Source: Phycomyces nitens
Lineage: Eukaryota; Mucoromycota; Mucoromycetes; Mucorales; Phycomycetaceae
DNA: 64,000 nt
Assembly (NCBI GenBank): GCA_022702545.1
Contig: JAHRBC010000002.1
Coordinates: forward strand, 558,001-622,000
Reading direction: 5' to 3'
The notes below the pieces were generated by a model that saw only the letters and a program-made list of their open reading frames with translations, did no database searches and had not been told where the DNA came from. Each line of letters starts with the position of its first letter. Position 1 is the first letter of the stretch. Both the position numbers and the translations under genes were made by a program. This document shows positions 1 through 9,481 of the stretch, piece by piece.

Positions 1-1
1 C

Positions 2-3000
2 GGTGGTCACACACTTAGCATTGATCAAAAGGCTACTCTCTCTCTCTCTCTCAGCGGATATACCGATACAATCGATGCTTATGTATTCCCGACAAAGTTC
101 GATCTAATTCTTGGTCGAACATGGTTACAACAAGCAAGGCCCATTCCTGATTGGCAAACGGATACCTGGTACCTCCATCGTAATGGTGTTGAATTTGTCC
201 TACAACCCCAGTGTCCGCGAAAGGTGAAGCCGCAACTAAATTACCTGGTATCTGCAAAGCAAGTACAGAAACTCGTTGGCAAGGAGGAGGCCGCGTGTTT
301 TCTGCTACACATCAAGAGTAAACTGAACACGAACAATGATGATTCCCAGTGGAATGATCTGGTCAAAGAGTTCAGTGACGTGTTTCAAGATGGATTGCCT
401 GGGTTGCCGCCAGATCGCGAAGTTCAGCATGTAATAAACACTGGAGATGCACAGCCTACAAACAAACCGCCATTTAAAATGAGCCCTCGCGAGCTAGATG
501 AGTTGAAGAGACAGCTGAAAGAACTACTGGACCTGGGCCTCATTCGTCCGAGCTCATCACCATGGGGTGCGCCGATTCTGTTTGTGAAGAAGAAGAATGG
601 AGAGATGCGCATGTGCGTCGATTATCGTGCTTTGAACAAGGTCACAATAAGGAATAACCACCCATTACCCCGCATTGATGAGTGTTTGGAGCGTTTAAAA
701 GGTGCCAATCACTTTACAAGTCTGGATCTGCGCAGTGGCTATCACCAGGTTCGCATTCAACAATCAGATGTACCGAAAACCGCGTTCAATACAAGATATG
801 GCCAATATGAGTTCCTGGTACTTCCTTTTGGATTGACCAATGCCCCGCCCACTTTCCAGCACTTGATGAACAAGGTTCTTGGCGACTGCTTGGATGACTT
901 TGCATTGGTTTACTTGGATGATATTCTGATCTTCAGTAAGACACCAGAAGAACACGAGAAGCATGTCCGCCATGTACTGAATCGGTTACGAGAAGCCAAG
1001 CTGATCGCAAACCAGAAGAAGTGCGAGTTTAACAAGAAGGAGCTTACCTTCCTGGGTTTTCAAGTCTCCGCAAAGGTATCCTCCCTTCCCCGGACAAGAT
1101 CAAAACCATTCAAGACTGGACCCCTCCAAACAATGTTCAAGAAGTTAGGCAGTTTATTGGACTTGCTCAACACTACCGTCGGTTTATACCCGGATTTGCT
1201 GGAATTGCTGCCCCGCTAACTGATTTAACCAAAGGAGTTGGTCCCAAGAAACGCCCCATTGTTTGGACAGATGTTTGTCAGACCAGTTTTGATATCTTGA
1301 AAGATAAGCTCAGTTCTGCTCCCGTTCTCTTGGCCCCAGACATGGACAAGCCGTTTCGGATTGAAACCGATGCTTCCGATTTTGGCGTTGGTGCTGTGTT
1401 ACTGCAAGAAGACGAAGAAGGAGTATGGAAGCCGTTGGCTTATGAGTCGAAGAAGTTGTCCACTGCCGAAAGATCCTACCCTGCCCAAGAACGTGAGCTA
1501 CTCGGAATCTTGCACGCACTTCGCACATGGCGTTGCATGATCGAGGGAAAGCCGTTCACGGTGTTCACGGACCATCTCCCACTCAAATACTTCCGAAGCC
1601 AAGTCAAGCCCACTCCAAGACTAGTGCGATGGATAGCCGAGTTTGAGTTATATGATCCCATAATACAGTACAAGCCTGGAAAAGAGAATGGTATCCCAGA
1701 TGTTCTCTCCCGTTTGGATGGCCCTGAATCCAACGTGTCCGAGGTAGAATCAATGGAGCCTGACTATCTGTACGCAATGCCTACTTCTGACACTGCTGAC
1801 TGGCCGAAATTCTATGCTCGCCCAGACAACGAATGGCCAGAAGAGATCAAGGATTTGCTTAGCAAACAGCGCAAGAACTTTGTGGTCCGAGATCAGAAGG
1901 TGTTTAGACTTGTCAAAGCCAGTGACAAAGTACAAGAAATCAGATTCGCCCTCTTTGCAAAACGGGCTGATTTAGTAAACAGTTTCCATACTGGATTTGG
2001 TCACGCTGGGGAAACTACTGTTTATGATTTGATGAAGAAACGTTGGTGGTGGCCGGGAATGAGAAGTCAGATCCAAGAATGGCTTACCAAGTGTCCAGAG
2101 TGCCAGTTAGCATCGAATGCTGAGAGAAATGTCCACCATGCTCCGATGATACCCTTGGATGTGCCTCCTGCGTTCTCTCGATGGCACCTTGATTTCATCG
2201 GTGAATTGCCTACTACTGCTCAAGGAAATCGCTGGATCCTCGTGGCTGTGGACTATGCTACAAACTGGCCGATTGCTCGCGCGGTTCCTGATGCCACTGG
2301 TGAAGCCATTGCCAAGTTCTTATATGAAGAAATTGTGATGCGTTTTGGTTGCCCTGATGAGATCTTAACAGACCGTGGTCCGAATTTCATGTCCCAGATC
2401 CTAGCTTATTACATCAAGAAGATTAAGCTCCACCACAAGTTGACTTCTGCTTTCCACCCGCGCACAAATGGCAAATGCGAACGCCTCAATGGTATCCTTA
2501 AGCAGATGTTACGCAAGTATGTAAATGGAGCTATCCATCGTTGGGACGAGTATCTGGAATCTGCATTGTTTGCCTGCCGAATCCGTAAACACCGTACCAC
2601 TGGTTTCAGTCCTTTCTTCTTAACATATGGCCGTGAACCAAGATTACCTGGTGATTTCCTAAGGCCATCTCTCGACTCATCGCTTCCTGAAGATCCGCAA
2701 GTTCTGGCCGACAGCTCTCTCCCTTTTTTGCGCCAACTTCGTCAAGCTCGCCAAGATGCCGAAGCTCGTGTAACTAATATCAGTCAACAAGACAAGGACC
2801 GCTGGGATTCGATCATGAAACCGCATCAATTTGCCATTGGTGAATACTTGTTACTTCGTCATGAGAACAAGTTTGGTCTCGAGTATAACTGGATGGGCCC
2901 GTATATTGTGGTAGACAAGAACCCTGACACCAATATTTACAAGATTACCACTGTGGAAGGTGTCCCTTACAAGTCTTGGGTTCATGCTGATCGGTTGAAA

Positions 3001-3234
3001 ATTGCAAAATCTAACGATTTTGACAAGACTTGGTACCACCCCACTGTTTCTCGCTCCCAAATGCGTCATGACTTGTCCATTAATCCTACCTCTTCCTTGC
3101 CACTTGCTCTTTTGGACTCTCCCTTGGTTGATCGAGGACTATCAACAGTTTCGGAAGGGGGTGATGTCGTGCCTAATTTTGGTGAAACAAGCTCTAGTGA
3201 CTTGTCTTTACAAATGAGGCATGATTTGAAATGA
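2..3234 (+). pseudogene. pol: Ty3/gypsy Pol polyprotein (partial, one frameshift)
   Basis: Copies the element RNA into DNA and integrates it. Going along the sequence: an aspartic-protease tail ([10 protein letters not shown], about 92-121); reverse transcriptase about 490-1080 with YLDD at 911-922; RNase H about 1340-1620 (TDASDFGVG, then FTDHLPLKYF); integrase with an HHCC-type zinc region about 1985-2110; and a catalytic core with Asp 2191, Asp 2371 and Glu 2479. The last two are 35 residues apart, the normal D-35-E spacing. A GPY/F-like WMGPYIV motif follows near 2893. The frame is broken near 1073, where the reading frame shifts just after the codons for SAK; one base appears missing in a G run. 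Both sides otherwise have no stops. The last ~22 codons lie inside the 3' LTR. Gag is outside the window. Confidence 0.92.
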
Positions 3235-3482
3235 TTATTCATCTGTTTGTAATTACAGAAATTTGTAATCCGTTTATAATAATTTTGTAAGAACATTAGA
3301 CACCTCTTCAGTGTAGTCAAAGATGAATAATCATTTAGAAAACTATATAAGATATCCAAATTCAAAACAATAAAAATTATCTTTTATCCTCTCTCTTATT
3401 TTGAATACTCCTGTGTATTAAAGCTTGACCAATTCGACTACGTTTACAGTGAATTGGAAGATAGCCTAGATCAGGAACGACA
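3165..3482 (+). repeat. LTR family 1, 3' LTR of the Ty3/gypsy element
   Basis: 318 bases, starting TGTCGTGCC and ending GAACGACA (inverted ends TGTCGT/ACGACA). A second copy of exactly the same length lies inverted at 4124-4441, which fixes both ends. It contains a TATA-like stretch (ctatataaga near 3344) and an AATAAA-like signal near 3369. The pol stop codon (3232-3234) is inside its U3. Confidence 0.93.
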
Positions 3483-4118
3483 CCTGAATTAATGTCAGCC
3501 AATCAGGATGACAATGTCGTTCCTGATCTGGGATGGTCTTCCTTTTACTATAACAAAGCCAAAAGGTCAATCCCACTGGGGAAACAGGAGTATACGTAAA
3601 ATCAAAGAGAGGATAAAAGATACTTTTTATTGTTATGACTTTGGTTATCTTATATAGTTTTCTAACTAATACTGCGCATTATCCGCAGTAGCTATTATAT
3701 GATATTTTAATAAAAGAAGAGACATTGTACTGCGGTTAATGCTCAGGACGATGTTACTGCGCGTAAAGAAGTACTGCGGTTAATCATCTTCAGATTTTAC
3801 GGATTCATCAAAATAATGTCTGACAACAATTACACAGAGTTCTCTTTTGAGAACAACGACTGAATTGATTCCCTTTTGCTCTCTGAAGACCTAGAAGACA
3901 TTAGTTATAACAAAAGTAGATTAGAAACTGAAACAGACATTTATGATAGCTGAGTAGGTTTAGAAAAGATATAAAAGAGAACAATATTTCATTGAATAAA
4001 AAGTATCTATCTTTCTATCCTCTTTTTACTCTTTTATCCTTGTTTACGATTCCCAGTGGGTCTGACCAATATTGGCTGTGTTATAGCATTGGAAGAACAA
4101 CCCAGATCCAAAACAACA
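3483..4118 (+). repeat. LTR family 2, plus-strand copy, broken by the gypsy element and by a family-3 solo LTR
   Basis: Segments 3483-3514 and 3830-4118 line up with the intact family-2 LTR at 4455-4781 read on the other strand. The first seven bases are missing because the gypsy element inserted there. A family-3 LTR (3515-3825) sits between the two segments with the 4-base target duplication ACAA. The copy ends in AAAACAACA where the intact copy ends AAAACGACA. Confidence 0.85.
3515..3825 (-). repeat. Solo LTR family 3 inserted in LTR family 2
   Basis: 311 bases, with ends TGTCGTTCC and GTCTGACA on the plus strand. It is flanked by ACAA at 3511-3514 and 3826-3829. Removing it restores the family-2 sequence. 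It is oriented minus, judged from the TATA/AATAAA order and the similarity of its 3' half to families 1 and 2. Confidence 0.87.
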
Positions 4119-4123
4119 CAATG

Positions 4124-4441
4124 TGTCGTTCCTGATCTAGGCTATCTTCCAATTCACTGTAAATATAGTCAAATTGGTCAAGCTTTAATATACAGGAGTA
4201 TTCAAAATAAGAGAGAGGATAAAAGATAATTTTTATTGTTTTGAATTGGGATATCTTATATAGTTTTCTAAATGATTATTCATCTTTGACTACACTGAAG
4301 AGGTGTCTAATGTTCTTACAAAATTATTATAAATGGATTACCAATTTCTAAAATTACAAACAGATGAATAATCATTTCTAATCCTGCTTGATTTGTAAAG
4401 ACAAGTCACTCAAACTTGTCTCACCAAAATTAAGCACGACA
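4124..4441 (-). repeat. Solo LTR family 1
   Basis: 318 bases, an inverted near-identical copy of the 3' LTR at 3165-3482. It is flanked by the 4-base duplication AATG (4120-4123 and 4442-4445). It represents an LTR-LTR recombination scar of the same element family that fills the start of the window. Confidence 0.92.
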
Positions 4442-4454
4442 AATGTCACAATCA

Positions 4455-4781
4455 TGTCGTTTTGGATCTGGGTTGTTCTTCCAATGCTATAACACAGCCA
4501 ATATTGGTCAAACCCACTGGGAATCGTAAACGAGGATAAAAGAGTAAAAAGAGGATAGAAGATAGATACTTTTTATTCAATGAAATATTGTCCTTTTTTA
4601 TATCTTTTCTAAACCCACTCAGCCATCATAAATGTCTGTTTCGGTTTCTAATCTACTTTTGTTATAACTAATGTCTTCTAGGTCTTCAGAGAGCAAAAGG
4701 GAATCAATTCGGTCGTCGTTCTCAAAAGAGAACTCTGTGTAATTGTCATCCTGATTGGCTGACATTAATTCAGGCACGACA
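4455..4781 (-). repeat. Solo LTR family 2, intact, 27 bases 3' of the tRNA gene
   Basis: 327 bases with TGTCG...CGACA ends and the 4-base duplication ATCA (4451-4454 and 4782-4785). Read on the minus strand, its first ~55 codons are open and encode an acidic tail in the same phase as the pol tail in LTR family 1. It faces the plus-strand family-2 copy, giving a large inverted repeat around 4120-4450. Confidence 0.9.
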
Positions 4782-4807
4782 ATCAGAAATGACAAAAACT
4801 GCAAAAT

Positions 4808-4880
4808 GGGGTCGACCGGGATTTGAACCCGGGGCCTCTCCGACCCAAACGGAGAATGATAACCACTACACCATCAACCC
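4808..4880 (-). tRNA. tRNA-Pro(UGG): tRNA-Pro (anticodon UGG)
   Basis: A complete cloverleaf can be folded on the minus strand. The 7-base acceptor stem is GGGTTGA paired with TCGACCC. The D arm contains GTGTAGTGGTTATCA, and the anticodon stem is CTCCG/CGGAG. The seven-base loop TTTGGGT gives anticodon TGG. The T arm is CCGGG-TTCAAAT-CCCGG. No intron. A run of T follows the 3' end on the transcribed strand (pol III terminator). LTRs abut it on both sides: the first of a long LTR array starts 10 bases upstream of its 5' end, and an inverted solo LTR lies 27 bases downstream. Confidence 0.96.
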
Positions 4881-4890
4881 ATTGACATTG

Positions 4891-5716
4891 TGACACGGTT
4901 GTGGTGGGGTGATCACCAAAACCCCGAATCTCGCCTTGGTCCGGCCAGTCCGGCCAGTCCGGCCGAAGGGTCCAGGAGCTTGGTCCGGTCCGCGTGGTCG
5001 GAAGGTGGGAGGCCGGCATGGAAAGCCTGGCCTAAGTCACGGAGCACGTGACATTGGAAATTGGTACCTTGGACAGTTGGTGAGGTCGGTAAGCCTTTCG
5101 CATTTTCCCGCCAAACCTTATTCGTGTACGCCCGTGCACGAAAAGTCGCAAGTGATGTTTCTACCTCGTTCTCTGTACAAACTTGCGTTTACCTTTCTCA
5201 CCTCAACCTTCTGTTCACATCTATAACATTTAAACAACCACTTCTTTATATTTCCTCTTTTGTCATTCGTTGGAGATCGCCAACAAACATCTCGTTTCTT
5301 TTATTTCTCGTTTCTCTCTCTCTGATTCGCGGATCCGTACTATTCACATCTTGTTTTACTACCTTCCTTTCTTCTTTATTCTCCCTATCCAAATCTCTTA
5401 TTATTATTTTACTATCCTCTCGTTTTTCCCAATAAATGACTTATTCATTATGTTGTGGTTTTTTCCTTATTTTATTTTCTCATATTTTTATTCAAAAGGA
5501 TTGTCTATAAAAGACACCTTATTTTCAATGAATAAACAACATCTATTCTGTGATCAATTTTCTGTCTTGAAAGGAATCTTTGTTTCATTTATCTGAACAT
5601 TCAATAATTGCCAGTATTTTAGGGCTAAGTTGAACTGTTAGTTTTTGTTTCGAATATTTCTATTTTCTTTGACCTTTGGTTATTCATACACACATAACCA
5701 AAACACACACGCGTCA
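4891..5716 (+). repeat. Solo LTR F1 of the tRNA-side LTR array
   Basis: 826 bases, TGACACGG at the start and ACGCGTCA at the end, flanked by ATTG on both sides (4887-4890, 5717-5720). It contains a three-fold GTCCGGCCA-type repeat near 4938-4965, a TATA box (tctataaaag, about 5508) and AATAAA just after it. No protein is encoded; the open frames here are low-complexity Phe/Ser/Leu translations. It is the unit nearest the tRNA, so on a serial-insertion model it is the youngest. Confidence 0.85.
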
Positions 5717-5720
5717 ATTG

Positions 5721-6911
5721 TGACACGGGTGTTGTAGGGTTTCCAGCTTTGCCCACTTCTCTCCATTTCACGTGACTTTTCCAAGGCCTTCCCTGCTAGA
5801 AAGCGTGACGTAGCATCCTGATCAACTTGGCAACGTCACCTTTCTCCATTTGCAAGTCACCTTATTTCTCGTATCTCCCTTTTCTCCGCACTTCTTTGAT
5901 TTTCCATATTTGTCACCCTCGCTCTCATTTCAAACCCCTCCTATCCATTTCCATATTTATCCATTGTACACTATTTTTGTCATCTATCTTCCTTTCCCTT
6001 CTCCCCACGTTGCTGTCTGTGCACACTTATCTTTCTCTTCATGTTATCTACCTCTTTACACCCTCTCACACATCGGCACTTCATTTTATTCATACCCCTT
6101 CATATCTCTGTCCCTTCTCTCACACTGCTCACTTTATCATATTATTGTTATCCATATCTTCATACTTCATATTTACATTGTCTTCGCACATTTTCATATC
6201 TCATTTTGTCTTATCATATTTGTCCTCCATTTTTATACTATCACCTTCACTGTATATCCCATTTTCTCATACTATCATATCTTATTTTGTCTTATCATCT
6301 CATACCCCTCCCCCAAAGTCATTATTATCCTTATCCATTATCTCATATACTGTTCTATTTTTCATTCACACACCCAATTCCTATATTTTATTATTAATCA
6401 ATTCATCATTCATCACTAAGTAACATTTTACGAAGTCTATATAAGAGACCAAAATTTCAATCAATAAACATCATCAGTTATCTCTCTCTTATTTTCCGTC
6501 CCTGAATTAGTGAATTGTCTTGTATAGAAATTCCTAAACATACTTCGTGCCAAGATTGATTTTTCTTTTCATCCAATTCCCTTTTCCGTCCAAATCTGTA
6601 TCTTCCCAGTACCTTGCTGTCAACTTTAATAATTGTCCTGAGTGAAATTATCTAGTTCCCCTCTCCTATTATATCTCTTCCTCCCTGTTTCCATTGCTGT
6701 CAAGAATATATCTAACTGTCCCGAGCGAAGTTCATATATCTCTGTCTATTTCTTCATTTTCTCTTCTTTTGTCCTCCTGCTGTCTTTGAATTGCGGTTCT
6801 ACCCCCGTTATATTCATTCTTTATCGCACCCTCGTTATTGTCAACGTGAGGTATTCAATTTACTATATTTTTCTGACTCGTTTTCACTCACAACAAACTC
6901 AACACGCGTCA
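5721..6911 (+). repeat. Solo LTR F2 of the array
   Basis: 1,191 bases between two ATTG junctions, longer than its neighbours. It starts TGACACGGGTG and ends ACGCGTCA. TATA-like tctatataag is near 6438 and AATAAA near 6464. Most of 5830-6420 is a pyrimidine-rich stretch, which creates long but meaningless open frames. The extra length could be U3 expansion or an undetected insertion. Confidence 0.78.
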
Positions 6912-6915
6912 ATTG

Positions 6916-7594
6916 TGACACGTGTGTTGTGGGCAGGTTTGGTTTTGACCATGAAGCCGGACCAAGGGCCCGGAACAGGCCTAGGTGGGGTCGGAGGCCG
7001 GACCAGTCCAAAGAAGAAGTCCGAGCCGAGTAAGGATGGCCGATCCCCGAGTTTCTTTATTTCTCTTTCTTTTCAATTTTTCTTTATTTTATTTTATCAC
7101 ATTTTATTATTTCCTTTTTTATACTCTTTCCTTTTATATTTCCTTTGTGAATCCTTTCTCACTTTCTTGCAGGATTGCACCATTCTGTACTTCTTTAGTT
7201 TATTTCCTCTACTTCTTTGTCTTACCCCTTTCTTTACTATGTTATAGTATTTTTTTTTATTATATTTTTCCTTTGGCCTTGATGGCATCATTTTATTATT
7301 TTATTATTTCATTTTTTGGTTATTCTTTTAGTTATTTTCTTTGTCTATAAAAGACATTCTTTTCTAATGAATAAATATTATCAGTCAGTTTTACGATCAA
7401 TTTTACGGTTATTTTATTCTTTTGAGTTTAAGCTCTCAATCTCTGAAGAGCAGTTATATTTTGCCCGGTCATTTTGGGGATATTTCTGTTGAGTTTCGTT
7501 AGTCTTTTACTGGTTCTTTCATTGTTTCTTTTATATATTTTATTTGTCGCCCGTTCGGTTACCATACACAACCATACAAACACATCACGCGTCA
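6916..7594 (+). repeat. Solo LTR F3 of the array
   Basis: 679 bases, TGACACGTG to ACGCGTCA, with ATTG at both junctions. It is closely related to F4 and F6. It contains the uninterrupted version of the site into which transposon A inserted in F6 (about 7240-7265). TATA tctataaaag near 7347 and AATAAA near 7370 mark the promoter and polyadenylation region. Confidence 0.87.
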
Positions 7595-7598
7595 ATTG

Positions 7599-8350
7599 TG
7601 ACACGTGTGTTGTGGGCAGGTTCGGTTTTGACCATGAAGCCGGACCAAGGGCCCGGACATAGACGTAGGAGGGGTCGGTGGCCGGACAAGTCCAAGTAAG
7701 AAGTCCGAGCCGAGTGAGTTGGGCGGGTTTCTGGTGAGATGACGTTGGCTGGGCAATCCCTGAGTTTCTATATTTTTCTTTCTTCCCAGTCTTTTCCCGT
7801 TTTTATTTTATCACATTTATTTATTTCCTTTTTTATATTATTTCCTTTCCTATTTCTTTTGTGAATCCTTGACACCTTCTTGCAGGATTGCACCATTTTA
7901 CACCTCTTTAAACAATTGTCTTTGTACAATGTACTTCTTCCATTTTTACCTTTATTATTTTTACAATATTTTTATACTATACTTTATCACACTTGTCTAG
8001 AATTACATCATTTTATTCACTTATTTCTTTATTCTTTGTTTTACCTTGACTGCGATGGCACAATTCCATCCATTTATTTTATTATTTTCAGTTATTTTTT
8101 TTCGATTCTGAATGTCTATAAAAGACATTCAGTTTTCAATCAATAAAACATATCTTTCGTTGGGTTTAATACCGGTTCTATTTTATTTTATTTGTACTTT
8201 TTGATCTCTGAAGAGCAGTGATATTTTGCCTGGTTACATTTTGGGAATATACTGTTGAGTTTCGTTAGTCATTTTCTTTATCTTTATTATTGTTTTATTA
8301 TTTGCCATCGTTTGTCACTATACACAACTGTATACACACATCATGCGTCA
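7599..8350 (+). repeat. Solo LTR F4 of the array
   Basis: 752 bases between ATTG junctions (7595-7598, 8351-8354), ending ATGCGTCA. TATA tctataaaag lies near 8115 with AATAAA near 8141. The 5' third matches F3 closely (the segment holding ttgaccatgaagccgga); the middle is diverged. Confidence 0.85.
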
Positions 8351-8354
8351 ATTG

Positions 8355-8901
8355 TGTCACGTGTGTAGTAAAATTATCAGCTGTCGACCAGAAACACCCT
8401 TTTTGAGTCTATTTTGAGTCACCTTTTCTATATATAGTAATTCTTCTTATTTGTCACAATTGTATTTCCATTTATATTTTCTATTATCACACCTCTTCCA
8501 GCCCAATTCTAGTAGAAATCATATCACTTTTCTTTTCTCTTTCTTGTCTTTTCGAACTGTGCAATCACAAAAACCGGTTGCTGATTATCTTTTCTCTTTT
8601 CCCTTCAAGATCTCTCCTCATGTCAACACATCTCATTAAGCAACGCCCAGCTGCAATGACTAATCACTCCTAGCAACCATGACTGTCTCTTAGAAACTAA
8701 CAATAGCTCCAAGAAGTAGTATTTAAAGAAGTCCAAATTCAAGTCAAATAAACATCCAATTCTACTCTTTTGTTTTCTTTTTTGTTTTGTCTTGCCTCAC
8801 TTCTAAAGTCTGCCAATATTCTTTGAGATCTGGAGGAAGCATCATTATTACAATTAATATTTTGGCTCAATACACTACAACCGCTCTCACAACGCTTGAC
8901 A
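8355..8901 (+). repeat. Solo LTR F5 of the array (diverged subfamily)
   Basis: 547 bases starting TGTCACGTG. Its first ~75 bases match F7 (30776 on) rather than F3/F4. A weak TATA (agtatttaaag) is near 8719. The end is mutated (CTTGACA) but the ATTG junction is kept (8902-8905). Confidence 0.75.
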
Positions 8902-8905
8902 ATTG

Positions 8906-9239
8906 TGATACGTGTGTTGTGGGCATGTTCGGTTTCGACCATGAAGCCGGACCAAGGGCCCAGAACAGGCCTAGGAGGGGTTGGAGGCCGGACCAGTCCG
9001 AAGAAAAGGTCCAAACCAAGTAGGATGGCCAATCCCCGAGTTTCTTTATTTTTCTTTCCTTTCAATTTTCTCTATTTTATTTTATCACACTTTATTATTT
9101 CCTTTTTTATACTCTGTCGTTTGTGAACCCTTTCTCACTTTCTTGCAGGATTGCACCATTCTGTACTTCTTTAGTTTATTTCTCCTACTTCTTTGTCTTA
9201 CCCTATTCTTTACTATTTTACAGTATATTTTTATTATAA
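8906..9239 (+). repeat. Solo LTR F6, first segment (split by transposons A and B)
   Basis: F6 is an F3-like LTR cut into three pieces: 8906-9239, 15515-15796 and 30727-30771. Joining them after removal of A and B, with one copy of each 3-base duplication, rebuilds an LTR of about 660 bases collinear with F3 (679). Confidence 0.9.
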
Positions 9240-9481
9240 CACTGGAAAAATGGGCTGGATTACTAGTGCACCAAGAGTACTTTAAGGTGTAGGAAATATA
9301 GGCCTTTTTTTCAACTCAGAAGATTTTTTTTATTCAAATAAAAAAAGACTTTTTAACAGATCCTATTGGTTCGGGCAAACAAGTAAAATACAATAGTTTT
9401 TTTTTGTCTATAAATTGACAGCAAATAAAACATATGAAGCACTTGTTTCCTTTTTTATCTTACAATCGAATCACACAAAAT

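Larger units (their letters stand above)
1..3482 (+). mobile_element. Ty3/gypsy LTR retrotransposon, 3' part (5' LTR, gag and most of protease lie outside the window)
   Basis: Seen: a pol reading frame open from base 2, in the order protease tail, reverse transcriptase, RNase H, integrase, which is the Ty3/gypsy order. It is followed by a purine-rich tract at about 3152-3164 and a 318-base LTR at 3165-3482. The element is inserted in an older LTR (family 2). The base after the 3' LTR continues family-2 sequence at its eighth nucleotide, so the missing left flank should carry the first seven. Probably recently active, apart from one frameshift in pol. Confidence 0.93.

Noticed and set aside
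5827..7350. Several 100-200 codon open frames rich in Phe, Ser, Leu and Ile
   Set aside because: They lie in pyrimidine-rich parts of solo LTRs, overlap each other in different frames and show no domain; composition artefacts.
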